The notes under the pieces were generated by a model, which searched no databases, was not told the origin of the DNA, and was given only the letters and a program-made list of their open reading frames with translations. The position numbers and the translations under genes are program-made. A stretch of DNA of 64,000 bases from Thermococcus sp. 18S1 (GTDB taxonomy: Archaea > Methanobacteriota_B > Thermococci > Thermococcales > Thermococcaceae): positions 868,001 through 932,000 of the forward strand of contig NZ_SNUU01000001.1 of assembly GCF_012027645.1 (NCBI RefSeq), given 5' to 3'. Positions 1 to 6,749 of the stretch are shown in pieces (the stretch's first letter is position 1; each line of letters starts with the position of its first letter).

Positions 1-16
1 CTCCAGCCCTGAGCAT
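1..16 (-). CDS. 5' end of a gene running off the window
   Basis: A GGTGA ribosome-binding site (24-28, minus strand) precedes an ATG at 14-16, and the readable codons give only Met-Leu-Arg-Ala-Gly before the edge. It follows the aminotransferase on the same strand at short distance, so it is probably the next gene of the operon. In aminotransferase plus hexapeptide acyltransferase clusters for acetamido sugars the partner is often a Gfo/Idh/MocA-type sugar dehydrogenase, whose N-terminus could begin like this. That is inference from context; five residues identify nothing. Confidence 0.35.
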
Positions 17-39
17 TTTCATCACCGAAATAAATGGGG

Positions 40-1149
40 TTAGGAGGCAAGTTCATTGAGGGTCTCCAGTATGTACCCGATATCCTCTTCACTCACGGCA
101 GGATGCACTGGAAGGCTTAGGACTCTCTTGCTTGCCTCTATCGCGTTTGGACAACAGTCTTTCTCATACCCGAGCTTTTGGAAGAGGGGTTGCCAGTGAA
201 CGGGCATTGGATAGTGGACGGCCGTACCAATCCCCCGCTCTCTGAGCTTTGTCATCAATTCATCTCTGCTCAGGGAGAATTCATCCTCAACGCGGATGAC
301 GTACTGGTGGAAGACGTGGTAAACCCTTGGATCGACGTAGGGAGGAGTCAGACCGTTAATCTTCCTAATGCCCTCACTGAGTTTCTCTGCATTCTCGTTT
401 CGTATCCTGTTCCATTCATCCAGCTTTCTCAGCTGGATGCGACCGATTGCGCCGGCCATGTTGGTGGTTCTCAGATTGTACCCGAGTTCGACGTGGAGGT
501 ACTTTTCCGCCTGCCCGTGACTCCTGATGAGCTTGGCCCTCCTCGCGAGCTCATCATCGTTCGTAACGACCATTCCTCCCTCGCCGGTCGTCATGTTCTT
601 CGTTGGGTAGAAGCTGAATGCGGCAATGTGGCCAAAAGTTCCCACTTTCCGCCCCTCGAACTTGGCTCCGTGAGCCTGAGCACAGTCCTCGATGAGGTAG
701 AGGTTGTAATCCTCGGCGATTTCGGTGAAAACCTTCATGTTGGCTGGCTGACCGTAGAGGTGGACGACTAGAATAGCCTTTGTTTTGTCCGTTATCTTTT
801 CTAGAACTTCGTTGGGATCAAGGTTGTGGGTTTTTGGGTCGATGTCTGCAAAAACTGGTCTTGCCCCCTGAAAGAGAATTGATGTGGCTGAGGCTATGAA
901 CGTGAATGGGGTCGTTATCACCTCATCGCCGGGCCCTATTTTGAGGGCCTTTAACGCCACATCCAACGCGGCGGTCCCGTTGGCGACTGCAATGCCATGC
1001 TTGGCGCCAAGATAGTCGGCAAATTCTCTTTCAAAGGCTTCTACTTCCTTTCCGTGGGCCAACATGCCATTCTTCAAAACTTCGGCAACGGCGTTGATTT
1101 CTTCATCCCCTATGAGGGGTTTGGCAATGGGGATGTTCCTCATTTTCAT
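40..1149 (-). CDS. DegT/DnrJ/EryC1/StrS-type sugar aminotransferase
   Basis: A 369-residue PLP-dependent aminotransferase of the DegT/DnrJ/EryC1/StrS family, cytoplasmic, which transfers an amino group to a keto sugar nucleotide. Visible hallmarks are the N-terminal PLIGDEEI start typical of the family, the LIEDCAQAHGA segment contributing the PLP-binding aspartate, and FSFYPTKNMTTGEGG, where the lysine (about residue 185) forms the Schiff base. Length is normal. It starts 4 bp after the acyltransferase stop, so the two are cotranscribed. The pairing with a WbpD-like acetyltransferase suggests synthesis of a 3-amino or 3-acetamido sugar nucleotide for surface glycans (as WbpE/WbpD do in bacteria). 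The exact sugar cannot be read from sequence. Confidence 0.9.
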   Translation of the reverse strand: MKMRNIPIAKPLIGDEEINAVAEVLKNGMLAHGKEVEAFEREFADYLGAKHGIAVANGTAALDVALKALKIGPGDEVITTPFTFIASATSILFQGARPVFADIDPKTHNLDPNEVLEKITDKTKAILVVHLYGQPANMKVFTEIAEDYNLYLIEDCAQAHGAKFEGRKVGTFGHIAAFSFYPTKNMTTGEGGMVVTNDDELARRAKLIRSHGQAEKYLHVELGYNLRTTNMAGAIGRIQLRKLDEWNRIRNENAEKLSEGIRKINGLTPPYVDPRVYHVFHQYVIRVEDEFSLSRDELMTKLRERGIGTAVHYPMPVHWQPLFQKLGYEKDCCPNAIEASKRVLSLPVHPAVSEEDIGYILETLNELAS

Positions 1150-1153
1150 CGCC

Positions 1154-1756
1154 TCACAGGCTGTTTTCCTTTAAATAACGCTCGTAATCTTCTTTCCTTA
1201 TTTTAACTTCCCGTCCGCAGTGGGAGCACTTAAAGACGACGTGCTCGTCATCTTCTCCAACTTTTTCTGTGAGCTTTCTCCCGCAGTAGCAGACGAAGCC
1301 CTTCAAGCGGGCGGGGTTGCCGTAAACTAAGCCAAAAGGTGGGACGTCCTTGGTGACGACCGCTCCAGCACCAACCATTGCGTACTCGCCGATTGTCACG
1401 CCGCAAACTATTGTAGCATGTGCCCCTATGCTGGCCCCCTTCTTTACGAGGGTTGGAACGACCTCCCAGTCCTGGTTGAAGGCCCTCGGGTAGAGGTCGT
1501 TGGTGAAGGTCATGTGTGGGCCGAGGAAGACGTCGTCTTCAACTTTAACGCCATGATAAACGCTAACCCCGTTCTGTATTTTCACGTTGTTCCCAATCTC
1601 GACATCAACGTCGATATAAACGTCTTTTCCGATGTTGCAGTTCTTTCCGATTTTGGCGCCCTTGCGGACGTGGGCAAAATGCCAGATTCTGGTTCCTTCG
1701 CCGATTTCAGCGCCCTCTTCAACAACAGCTAGTGGGTGGGCAAAAAAATTCTCCAT
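1154..1756 (-). CDS. Left-handed beta-helix (hexapeptide) sugar N-acyltransferase
   Basis: About 200 residues from the ATG at 1756 (MENFFAHP). A longer open frame extends to 1804, but its extra 16 residues come from the glycosyltransferase remnant, so the internal ATG is preferred. The protein is a run of hexapeptide repeats ([44 protein letters not shown]), a WbpD-like fold that N-acetylates amino sugar nucleotides. The C-terminus carries two cysteine pairs (CYCG and CSHCG) that look like a zinc ribbon. It directly precedes the sugar aminotransferase, so it probably acetylates that enzyme's product. Family assignment is firm; the substrate is inferred. Confidence 0.88.
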   Translation of the reverse strand: MENFFAHPLAVVEEGAEIGEGTRIWHFAHVRKGAKIGKNCNIGKDVYIDVDVEIGNNVKIQNGVSVYHGVKVEDDVFLGPHMTFTNDLYPRAFNQDWEVVPTLVKKGASIGAHATIVCGVTIGEYAMVGAGAVVTKDVPPFGLVYGNPARLKGFVCYCGRKLTEKVGEDDEHVVFKCSHCGREVKIRKEDYERYLKENSL

Positions 1757-1760
1757 GGCT

Positions 1761-1925
1761 TTATACCCCCTTATTTCTCTGAATAGAGATGAAATTCGAA
1801 TCAATGTTTCCTTTCAACTTCAGAACATCCCCGTACTTCTTGGCAAGCGTGACGACTGACCCGATCGTCAGCTCCTCGTTGTACGCTGGGATCACGACCA
1901 GAACCCGCTGCCCCATGATTTTCAC
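1761..1925 (-). pseudogene. Truncated N-terminus of a family 2 glycosyltransferase
   Basis: From GTG 1925 (or ATG 1916) the minus strand reads a typical archaeal GT2 start, VLVVIPAYNEELTIGSVV, continuing ALAKKYGD-like and then diverging and stopping at 1761 after about 54 codons. A full enzyme would be 200 or more residues with DDGSSD and DxD motifs, none of which follow. A ribosome-binding site and an upstream ATTTAAAT TATA element (about 1961-1969) are intact, so this is a decapitated gene at the head of the operon whose leader still drives the acyltransferase and aminotransferase. The break point is right before the acyltransferase. Confidence 0.7.
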
Positions 1926-2268
1926 CGGCTCCCCTTGTTACACCCCATCCATGGTTCGTGATTTAAATCCCCTGCTGGATTATTGTATCACCCTAGAGAT
2001 TCCATTGCGTCTTATTGGCTCTGCGCTCTTAAAGCTTTCTAACCATCGGGGGTACTTTGGTTTGTACACGGAACGTTAGTCGTTGTTAAATCGGCCGGTG
2101 TTGGTATAAATTGTAACAGCAGCCGCGCCTGATGCCCTTTTATGTACCCTTAGATTGCCCAAATCCCACGACCTGTTCCATTTCACTCCATTTGGGATCC
2201 CATCGCCCCCTTCCGCCGACCCCGACCGAAAACTTTTTAAACCCTCTCTCCTCCCTAATCTCGGACAC
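1926..2268. other. Intergenic region between the sugar operon and the tRNAs
   Basis: No convincing coding sequence on either strand. It contains the outward promoter for the minus-strand sugar operon (ATTTAAAT at about 1961-1969) and the tRNA promoter near 2233-2242. A TATA-like GGTATAAATTG at about 2104-2114 on the plus strand has no gene directly downstream and could add to tRNA transcription or be chance. Confidence 0.5.
2233..2242 (+). promoter_or_regulatory. TATA box of the tRNA-Glu/tRNA-Ile unit
   Basis: CTTTTTAAAC lies about 27-36 bp before the mature 5' end of tRNA-Glu, the normal distance for an archaeal TATA box and a start site just upstream of the tRNA. The two tRNAs are 13 bp apart with no second TATA element between, so they are probably one transcript. 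Confidence 0.6.
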
Positions 2269-2346
2269 GCCCCGGTGGTGTAGCCCGGTCAATCATGCGG
2301 GACTCTCGATCCCGCGACCCGGGTTCAAATCCCGGCCGGGGCACCA
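2269..2346 (+). tRNA. tRNA-Glu (anticodon CTC)
   Basis: A 78-nt cloverleaf with encoded CCA. The acceptor stem GCCCCGG pairs with CCGGGGC, the anticodon stem CGGGA/TCCCG encloses the loop CTCTCGA with anticodon CTC, and the T arm contains GGGTTCAAATCCC. No intron. It is followed after 13 bp by tRNA-Ile. Confidence 0.95.
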
Positions 2347-2359
2347 GAATCCTTCTCCT

Positions 2360-2437
2360 GGGCCCGTGGCTCAGCCTGGTCAGAGCGCCCGCCTGATAAG
2401 CGGGAGGTCCGGGGTTCGAAGCCCCGCGGGCCCACCA
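2360..2437 (+). tRNA. tRNA-Ile (anticodon GAT)
   Basis: A 78-nt cloverleaf with encoded CCA. The acceptor stem GGGCCCG pairs with CGGGCCC, the anticodon stem CCCGC/GCGGG encloses CTGATAA with anticodon GAT, and the T arm is GGGGTTCGAAGCCCC. No intron. The accessory patch with the AAA ATPase and AbiE pair begins directly downstream. Confidence 0.95.
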
Positions 2438-2444
2438 GTTCTAC

Positions 2445-2466
2445 AAACTTCGCGAAGGCGAAGTTT
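2445..2466. terminator. Perfect 9-bp hairpin after tRNA-Ile
   Basis: AAACTTCGC and GCGAAGTTT form a perfect 9-bp stem with a 4-nt loop, 7 bp after the tRNA CCA end. It may help end or process the tRNA transcript. Archaeal termination normally needs oligo-T rather than a hairpin, so the role is uncertain; it may instead belong to the hairpin-rich block that follows. Confidence 0.4.
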
Positions 2467-2833
2467 GATCAAGGTTTGTGATTCCTTATTGAATGACTGC
2501 TTTTGGAGTGGATTTTCTTTAAGAGCTGTTTTTTGATATGTGGATTCGTTCCAAAGGGCACTTTTCAGGGGGTTCAAGTTTTTTAGCGCTCCAAAGGAGC
2601 GCGGTTTGAGTAGAACCCATGTGGAAACGGCCTGTTTGATGAATCCAAAATTTCTAACGGCGGAGTTTTGAATTGAAATCCCACTTCAAGAGTACCCTGT
2701 TGAGGAATCACAAACTTTGATGAAACTTTTCGCCAGAAAAGTTTCTTTGGTGAAGCTTTTTTCAAAAGCTTCAGCGCTGGCGGAAAGTTTGCGTGTGAGT
2801 CTAAGGGCACTGTTCTTCAGAGGATTGTTAGGC
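2467..2833. repeat. Noncoding mosaic rich in perfect hairpins
   Basis: No believable gene. Three perfect hairpins stand out: 2586-2602 (GCGCTCC, 3-nt loop), 2722-2745 (GAAACTTTT, 6-nt loop) and 2751-2773 (TGAAGCTTTT, 3-nt loop). Words such as AAACTTT, AAAAGTTT and GAAGCTTTT recur, and the hairpin at 2445-2466 uses the same AAACTT word. The look is of a decayed or modular repeat element beside the tRNAs. Open frames across it are low-complexity and start without ribosome-binding sites. Confidence 0.5.
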
Positions 2834-2891
2834 TCTAGTCTGCTTAAGTCGACTAAACCATAAGGTTTTTATTCTGTTTGAACAGACTAGA
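2834..2891. promoter_or_regulatory. Operator-promoter of the AAA ATPase gene
   Basis: A perfect 9-bp inverted repeat, TCTAGTCTG (2834-2842) and CAGACTAGA (2883-2891), brackets a TATA element (GGTTTTTATTC, about 2865-2875). A third related palindrome, AGTCGACT, sits at 2847-2854. All share an AGTC/GACT core. The downstream arm ends 2 bp before the GTG at 2894, so the mRNA is probably leaderless and a bound repressor would cover both TATA box and start site. Confidence 0.6.
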
Positions 2892-2893
2892 CT

Positions 2894-4288
2894 GTGGTGA
2901 GGGTCTTGGACGAGAAATTCCTGGAAACTTTTGTGAGACGCACCGTTGATACTGCAGACAAAACACTCAAGAAGTACGCTTTTGCTCCCAACGGGGAAAA
3001 ACGCCCAGAACGAAAACTCCTCCCAAAACTGTCTCAGGAGGTTGAGTCTTTTCTTCAGGGTAGAGAGAATCGGGTTATTGTCCTCTACGGCCTCCGTGGT
3101 GTCGGGAAGACAACGATGCTGGCTCAGATATACTTTGACCTTTTATCTAGAGTCCCCCGCGAGCGGCTGATTTACATCTCCTTGGACAGACTCTATCCTT
3201 TAGGCATCAGTCTAAACGACTTCATAATGGCCTATGAGCGCCTGATCGGCGAGAGGGTGGAAGAGTTTAGTGCGCCTACCTTCCTGTTTATCGACGAAGC
3301 CCATTATGATAGGAACTTTGGGACCACGGTGAAGGCACTTCACGACTCCGCGAACAACCTGATGATCATTGTTACAGGTTCCTCTTCCCTTCCCTTGAAG
3401 CTCGACCCTGACCTAACACGCCGCGCCAAGAAGCTCAGAGTACCACCGCTCACTTTCACTGAGTACCTCCTCCTGAAGAAGGGAGTTCACATTCCGGAGA
3501 AGTTAAGTGACGCCCTGAAAGACGCTTTTCTTACCTGTAATTTTACCGGAATCGAAAGCATACTGGGCGACGTTCTCCTGAAGTTCAGCGAGAAGGATGT
3601 TGAAGACTATCTCGTTCATGGTTCTCTACCCGTCTACCTGAACTCCGAAAATCCCCTGGAAGATGCTTATGAGATTCTCCGGAAAATCATCGAAGTTGAC
3701 CTCAGACACGAGGGGCTGAGTGAAACAACCCGCGAGAAGGCCCTCGGCCTGCTCCTTCTGATGGCTTCCGGGGAGAGCCTGACCTATGATACAATCACAT
3801 CGACGCTTGGAATATCCAGGGATGCCGTGGCCAAACTCCTGGAGAAGCTCGAAGACCTTGAAGTGATATTCCCCGTCAGGGCCTACGGCTCTATAGGTAA
3901 GGTCGCAAGAAAGACTCCCAAATACAAGTTCCTCGCCTCAATACTCAGAAGCGCGGTGCTCTATGAATTTGGCCTTTTTGGGAGGGACAGTAAGACAATG
4001 GGCATGCTCCTTGAGGACGTGGTGGCGTTTTACCTGCACATCCTGGCAAGGGAAAAGCGGCTCCGCCTTCACTACGATGCCCAGAAGGGGGGAGCTGACT
4101 TTATCTTAAGTGGGAGGAAAATGGGCGTTGTCGTTGAAGTTGGATGGGGGAAGAAGGGAATTAAACAGGCCCTAAGAACTATGAAAAAGACTGGCCTGAA
4201 CTGTGGTGTGGTCGTCCATAATGGAAAGCTTGAAAACAGAAATGGAGTGTGGTTCGTCCCCCGTGAACTGTTTCTCCTGATGCTTTGA
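2894..4288 (+). CDS. AAA-family ATPase with DUF4143-like C-terminal region
   Basis: A 464-residue P-loop ATPase of the large archaeal AAA_14/DUF4143-like class. Walker A is GLRGVGKT (66-73), Walker B is FLFIDEAH (130-137) and a sensor-like TGSSS lies at 161-165. A winged-helix-like segment follows around residues 285-330 (TLGISRDAVAKLLEKLEDL), then a C-terminal region with GADFIL and VVVEVGW, reminiscent of a PD-(D/E)xK nuclease-like fold. The start is the GTG at 2894, apparently leaderless behind a palindromic operator. Members of this class are typical of accessory islands and their cellular role is unknown; some are suspected in defence or toxin-like functions. The AbiE pair sits next to it. 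Confidence 0.8.
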   Translation: MVRVLDEKFLETFVRRTVDTADKTLKKYAFAPNGEKRPERKLLPKLSQEVESFLQGRENRVIVLYGLRGVGKTTMLAQIYFDLLSRVPRERLIYISLDRLYPLGISLNDFIMAYERLIGERVEEFSAPTFLFIDEAHYDRNFGTTVKALHDSANNLMIIVTGSSSLPLKLDPDLTRRAKKLRVPPLTFTEYLLLKKGVHIPEKLSDALKDAFLTCNFTGIESILGDVLLKFSEKDVEDYLVHGSLPVYLNSENPLEDAYEILRKIIEVDLRHEGLSETTREKALGLLLLMASGESLTYDTITSTLGISRDAVAKLLEKLEDLEVIFPVRAYGSIGKVARKTPKYKFLASILRSAVLYEFGLFGRDSKTMGMLLEDVVAFYLHILAREKRLRLHYDAQKGGADFILSGRKMGVVVEVGWGKKGIKQALRTMKKTGLNCGVVVHNGKLENRNGVWFVPRELFLLML

Positions 4289-4347
4289 GCTTTTTCGTAG
4301 TTCCCTTTATCCAAATCCCTCCCTTCGGGTGGAAGGGATGTTAGTAT

Positions 4348-4379
4348 CGTTAAGTTTGTGGACTTAACCAAACTTAACG
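4348..4379. repeat. Perfect 11-bp inverted repeat
   Basis: CGTTAAGTTTG (4348-4358) and CAAACTTAACG (4369-4379) are perfect inverted copies around a 10-bp spacer, 60 bp after the ATPase stop. No TATA or gene start lies close enough to call it an operator. It could form a hairpin at the 3' end of the ATPase mRNA or be an element end. Confidence 0.5.
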
Positions 4380-4416
4380 AAAGTTCTTCGAGACAGTTAG
4401 AAACCTCCGGGGGCGT

Positions 4417-4474
4417 GGGGGCGGAGCCCCCCAGCAGATTGAAAAAAGCGGGGTGCAGGGGCTTCGCCCCTGCA
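4417..4474. repeat. Two GC-rich hairpins between ATPase and abiE genes
   Basis: GGGGGC/GCCCCC (about 4417-4431) and TGCAGGGGC/GCCCCTGCA (4454-4474, 9-bp stem with a TTC loop) sit back to back. They resemble the GGGGC-GAGCCCC repeat units common in Thermococcus intergenic DNA. Reading frames through them are not credible genes. Confidence 0.5.
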
Positions 4475-4536
4475 TTCCACATATCCAGATGAGCGATTGT
4501 GTGCTATCGTAAGTTCCACCCCTTTAACCCTTTCCG

Positions 4537-4570
4537 AAAATTTTATTAGGAAAGTTACCATAACGGTTAC
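4537..4570 (+). promoter_or_regulatory. Promoter and possible operator of the AbiE pair
   Basis: A TATA element (AAAATTTTATTA, about 4537-4548) lies some 30 bp before the ATG at 4574, leaving at most a very short leader. Between them GTTAC occurs twice, at 4554-4558 and 4566-4570, 12 bp apart. AbiEi antitoxins are known in bacteria to repress their own promoter, so these repeats are a reasonable binding site, by inference. Confidence 0.45.
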
Positions 4571-4573
4571 TAT

Positions 4574-5365
4574 ATGCAGAAAAATTACTACCTCACAAAA
4601 ACTGAACAGGACATAATGAGGGCGATACGGGGAGCGGATATTGTGAGTGCCGACGAGATTAGAGAGCTCTTCCCAGGTCTCAGCAGTGGGATGGTTAAAA
4701 AGGTCCTTTGGAGCCTCTCGAAAAAGGGCTACCTCACAAGGCTGAAGAAAGGCCTCTACCTCGTCAACGAAGGCCCTGGAAAGCCCTCAATAAAAAACCC
4801 TTACAGGATAGCACTGGCCCTGTTCCCCGGATACATAGCCTTCTCTTCCGCCCTGAGGCTTTACGATCTGCTTGACTACGAGCCGTTCACGGTATTCGTG
4901 GCCACGCCGAGAAGATCCGGTAAAAGGACCATTGGGGAGTACACGATCAAGGCAGTTGCCCTGGGAGAAAAGGCCACCGGAATGAGGCTCAAGGACGGAA
5001 TTTATACATCCACCCTCGCAAAGACTTTCTTCGACTGCTTCTACAAGCCTGCCTACTGCGGGGGCTATCCCGAGATAACCAAGGCCCTCTACGAGGCCGA
5101 AAAACTCGACTGGGACGAATTCTTGAGCTACTTCGAACGCTTTGCCAGCGACTCCCTCTGTCAGAGAACCGGCTACGTCCTGGAACTCCTCAGGAACGAG
5201 TTGGAAGCAGACATCCCAGAGGAGGTTCTTGACTATCTAAGGGGCAGGGTTAAAAGCTGGGCGAAGCTTGTTCCGACTCTTCCCTCCCGCGGGAGGAGTA
5301 TTAAGGGGTGGAAAGTGATAGACAACATTGGAAAGGAGAAAATACTGGGGTGGGTGTATGGATGA
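4574..5365 (+). CDS. abiEi: AbiEi-family antitoxin / transcriptional regulator
   Basis: 263 residues. The N-terminal ~70 residues form a winged helix (TEQDIMRAIRGADIVSADEI, then MVKKVLWSLSKKGYLTRLKKGLYLV), matching the AbiEi antitoxin DNA-binding domain. The rest is the AbiEi C-terminal domain, with the usual FSSALRLYDLLDYEPFTVFVAT and KTFFDCFYKPAYCGG segments. It overlaps the AbiEii gene by 8 bp, the standard arrangement of a type IV toxin-antitoxin pair, in which this protein counteracts the nucleotidyltransferase toxin and represses the operon. The start is the ATG 26 bp after the TATA element. Assignment rests on domain pattern and partner. Confidence 0.85.
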   Translation: MQKNYYLTKTEQDIMRAIRGADIVSADEIRELFPGLSSGMVKKVLWSLSKKGYLTRLKKGLYLVNEGPGKPSIKNPYRIALALFPGYIAFSSALRLYDLLDYEPFTVFVATPRRSGKRTIGEYTIKAVALGEKATGMRLKDGIYTSTLAKTFFDCFYKPAYCGGYPEITKALYEAEKLDWDEFLSYFERFASDSLCQRTGYVLELLRNELEADIPEEVLDYLRGRVKSWAKLVPTLPSRGRSIKGWKVIDNIGKEKILGWVYG

Positions 5366-6152
5366 GGAAATGCTCCGGTATCTGGCCGCCAAGACTGGGC
5401 TGGGCCTGAACTACATCGCCAAGGAGGAGCGCATTTCTTTCCTTCTGAGCCAGCTGTGGGAAATCTTCGGCGAGAAAGCGATACTTAAGGGCGGCACTGC
5501 CCTCAACAGGGTTTACCTCGCAAAGATTGGAGCGGCGAGGTTTTCTGAGGATATAGACATTGACTATTTCAACGGCGACGTTGGCATTGCGGCAGAGGAG
5601 ATAAAAGAGGGCATGAGGCTCGTCGAGGGATTTGACGTTAAGGGGCCGAGGGTTCTGCACAGGACTTTTCGATTCGATTGCTATTACAGGAACCCCCTCG
5701 GGAACCGGGATAGGGTTAAAGTTGAGTTCTACCTCAGCAGGCCGCCTTACATTGAGGCCGGAGTTGAGCTGGTTAAATCCCCATTTGTGGGGGAGTATCC
5801 AACCATGTTCAGGGTATACTCCTTTGAAGACCTGCTCGCCAAGAAACTCACTGCCCTATACAACCGCACTGAAGGCAAGGACATCTACGATTCATTCCAC
5901 GCCCTCAACATGGAGTTTAATAAGAAAAGGCTGGAGGATGCTTTGAAGCTCACCCTCAGATTCTACCATATCGATAATGAGGACTTCCTAAGGAGTTTAA
6001 TTGAGAAGCTCGAGTACGCAAAGGAAAATGCCCGCTACATCGGAAACTCCACCAACCACTTCATTCCAAAGAGCCTGCGTCCCAACTGGGAAGAGATGAT
6101 AGGAAGCCTGAAGCTCAGAATTGAAGAACTGGGTCGGACGATTTCTTTGTAG
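5358..6152 (+). CDS. abiEii: AbiEii-family nucleotidyltransferase toxin
   Basis: 264 residues from ATG 5358 (GGGGTG ribosome-binding site upstream); a longer frame from 5328 is less likely because it would lie deep inside abiEi. The nucleotidyltransferase signature is KGGTALNRVY (44-53) followed by RFSEDIDID (61-69), with the metal-binding acidic residues. The later segment AKKLTALYNRTEGKDIYD matches the conserved R-x-E-x-KD motif of AbiEii. AbiEii enzymes transfer nucleotides to RNA (tRNA in MenT relatives) and cause growth arrest, giving phage abortive infection in bacteria. Whether it acts so in a hyperthermophile is unknown. Confidence 0.87.
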   Translation: MDEEMLRYLAAKTGLGLNYIAKEERISFLLSQLWEIFGEKAILKGGTALNRVYLAKIGAARFSEDIDIDYFNGDVGIAAEEIKEGMRLVEGFDVKGPRVLHRTFRFDCYYRNPLGNRDRVKVEFYLSRPPYIEAGVELVKSPFVGEYPTMFRVYSFEDLLAKKLTALYNRTEGKDIYDSFHALNMEFNKKRLEDALKLTLRFYHIDNEDFLRSLIEKLEYAKENARYIGNSTNHFIPKSLRPNWEEMIGSLKLRIEELGRTISL

Positions 6153-6240
6153 TTCCCACCTTTCCCCAGAGAAAGGTTTATAAGCCAACTCCCTCAATGC
6201 CCACCAGTGATTAAAACCACCTTTCTTGGAGGTGTTCGCA

Positions 6241-6420
6241 GTGGAAGCCAAGTTCGAGATACCCGTATGCACATCATGCGGAAAGGAGATAACCCCTAGG
6301 GAGCACGCCACTCACTTCGTCTGCCCGAACTGCGGCGAGGAGATAATCTGGCGCTGCGAAAGCTGCAGGGTCCTCTCAGTCCCCTACAAGTGCCCGAAGT
6401 GCGGCTGGGAGGGGCCGTGA
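6241..6420 (+). CDS. Small zinc-ribbon RNA-binding-type protein
   Basis: 59 residues from GTG 6241, chosen because a strong GGAGGTG lies at 6228-6234. Four CxxC pairs are visible (CTSC, CPNC, CESC, CPKC), enough for two zinc ribbons that fill nearly the whole protein. The gene is 18 bp upstream of the aEF-1 beta gene and both have strong ribosome-binding sites, so they form a translation-linked operon behind a TATA element at about 6173-6180 (GTTTATAA). Such proteins are annotated in Thermococcales as zinc finger RNA-binding proteins; the precise job is unknown. Confidence 0.85.
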   Translation: MEAKFEIPVCTSCGKEITPREHATHFVCPNCGEEIIWRCESCRVLSVPYKCPKCGWEGP

Positions 6421-6438
6421 AGTCTGGAGGTGAAAAAG

Positions 6439-6714
6439 ATGAGCGACTTCAACCTCGTTGGTGTTATTAAGGTCATGCCGACCGACCCGGATGTCAACCT
6501 CGACGAGCTCGAGGAGAAGCTGAAGGCCGTCATCCCCGAGAAGTTCGGCCTCGCCAAGGTCGAGCGCGAGCCGATTGCCTTCGGTCTCGTCGCCCTCAAG
6601 TTCTACGTCCTCGGAAGGGACGAGGAGGGCTACTCCTACGACGCCGTCGCCGACCTCTTCCGCGAGGTCGAGAACGTCGAGAGCGCGGAAGTTGAGACCG
6701 TCTCGAGGATCTGA
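6439..6714 (+). CDS. Elongation factor 1-beta (aEF-1B), EF-1A nucleotide exchange factor
   Basis: 91 residues from ATG 6439, preceded by GGAGGTG (6426-6432); an earlier in-frame GTG at 6430 lies inside that site. The sequence MSDFNLVGVIKVMPTDPDV, then DLDELEEKL-like helix and IAFGLVALKFYVLG strand match the alpha/beta fold of archaeal EF-1 beta. The protein promotes GDP/GTP exchange on aEF-1A during elongation. Codon usage is strongly optimised (CTC, GTC, GAG), as expected for a highly expressed gene. Confidence 0.95.
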   Translation: MSDFNLVGVIKVMPTDPDVNLDELEEKLKAVIPEKFGLAKVEREPIAFGLVALKFYVLGRDEEGYSYDAVADLFREVENVESAEVETVSRI

Positions 6715-6749
6715 ATCCTCGGTTCCATTTCTATATCTTCCATCCACCC

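Noticed and set aside
2360-2437. Attachment-site duplication of the tRNA-Ile 3' end
   Set aside because: No second copy of the tRNA end was found in the window and no integrase gene is present.
2583-2810. Open frame of 75 codons on the minus strand
   Set aside because: It runs through the perfect hairpins, has no ribosome-binding site and its composition is that of repeated noncoding DNA.
4072-4482. Open frame of 136 codons on the minus strand
   Set aside because: Mostly antisense to the ATPase gene, and the rest covers GC-rich hairpins; no start signal.
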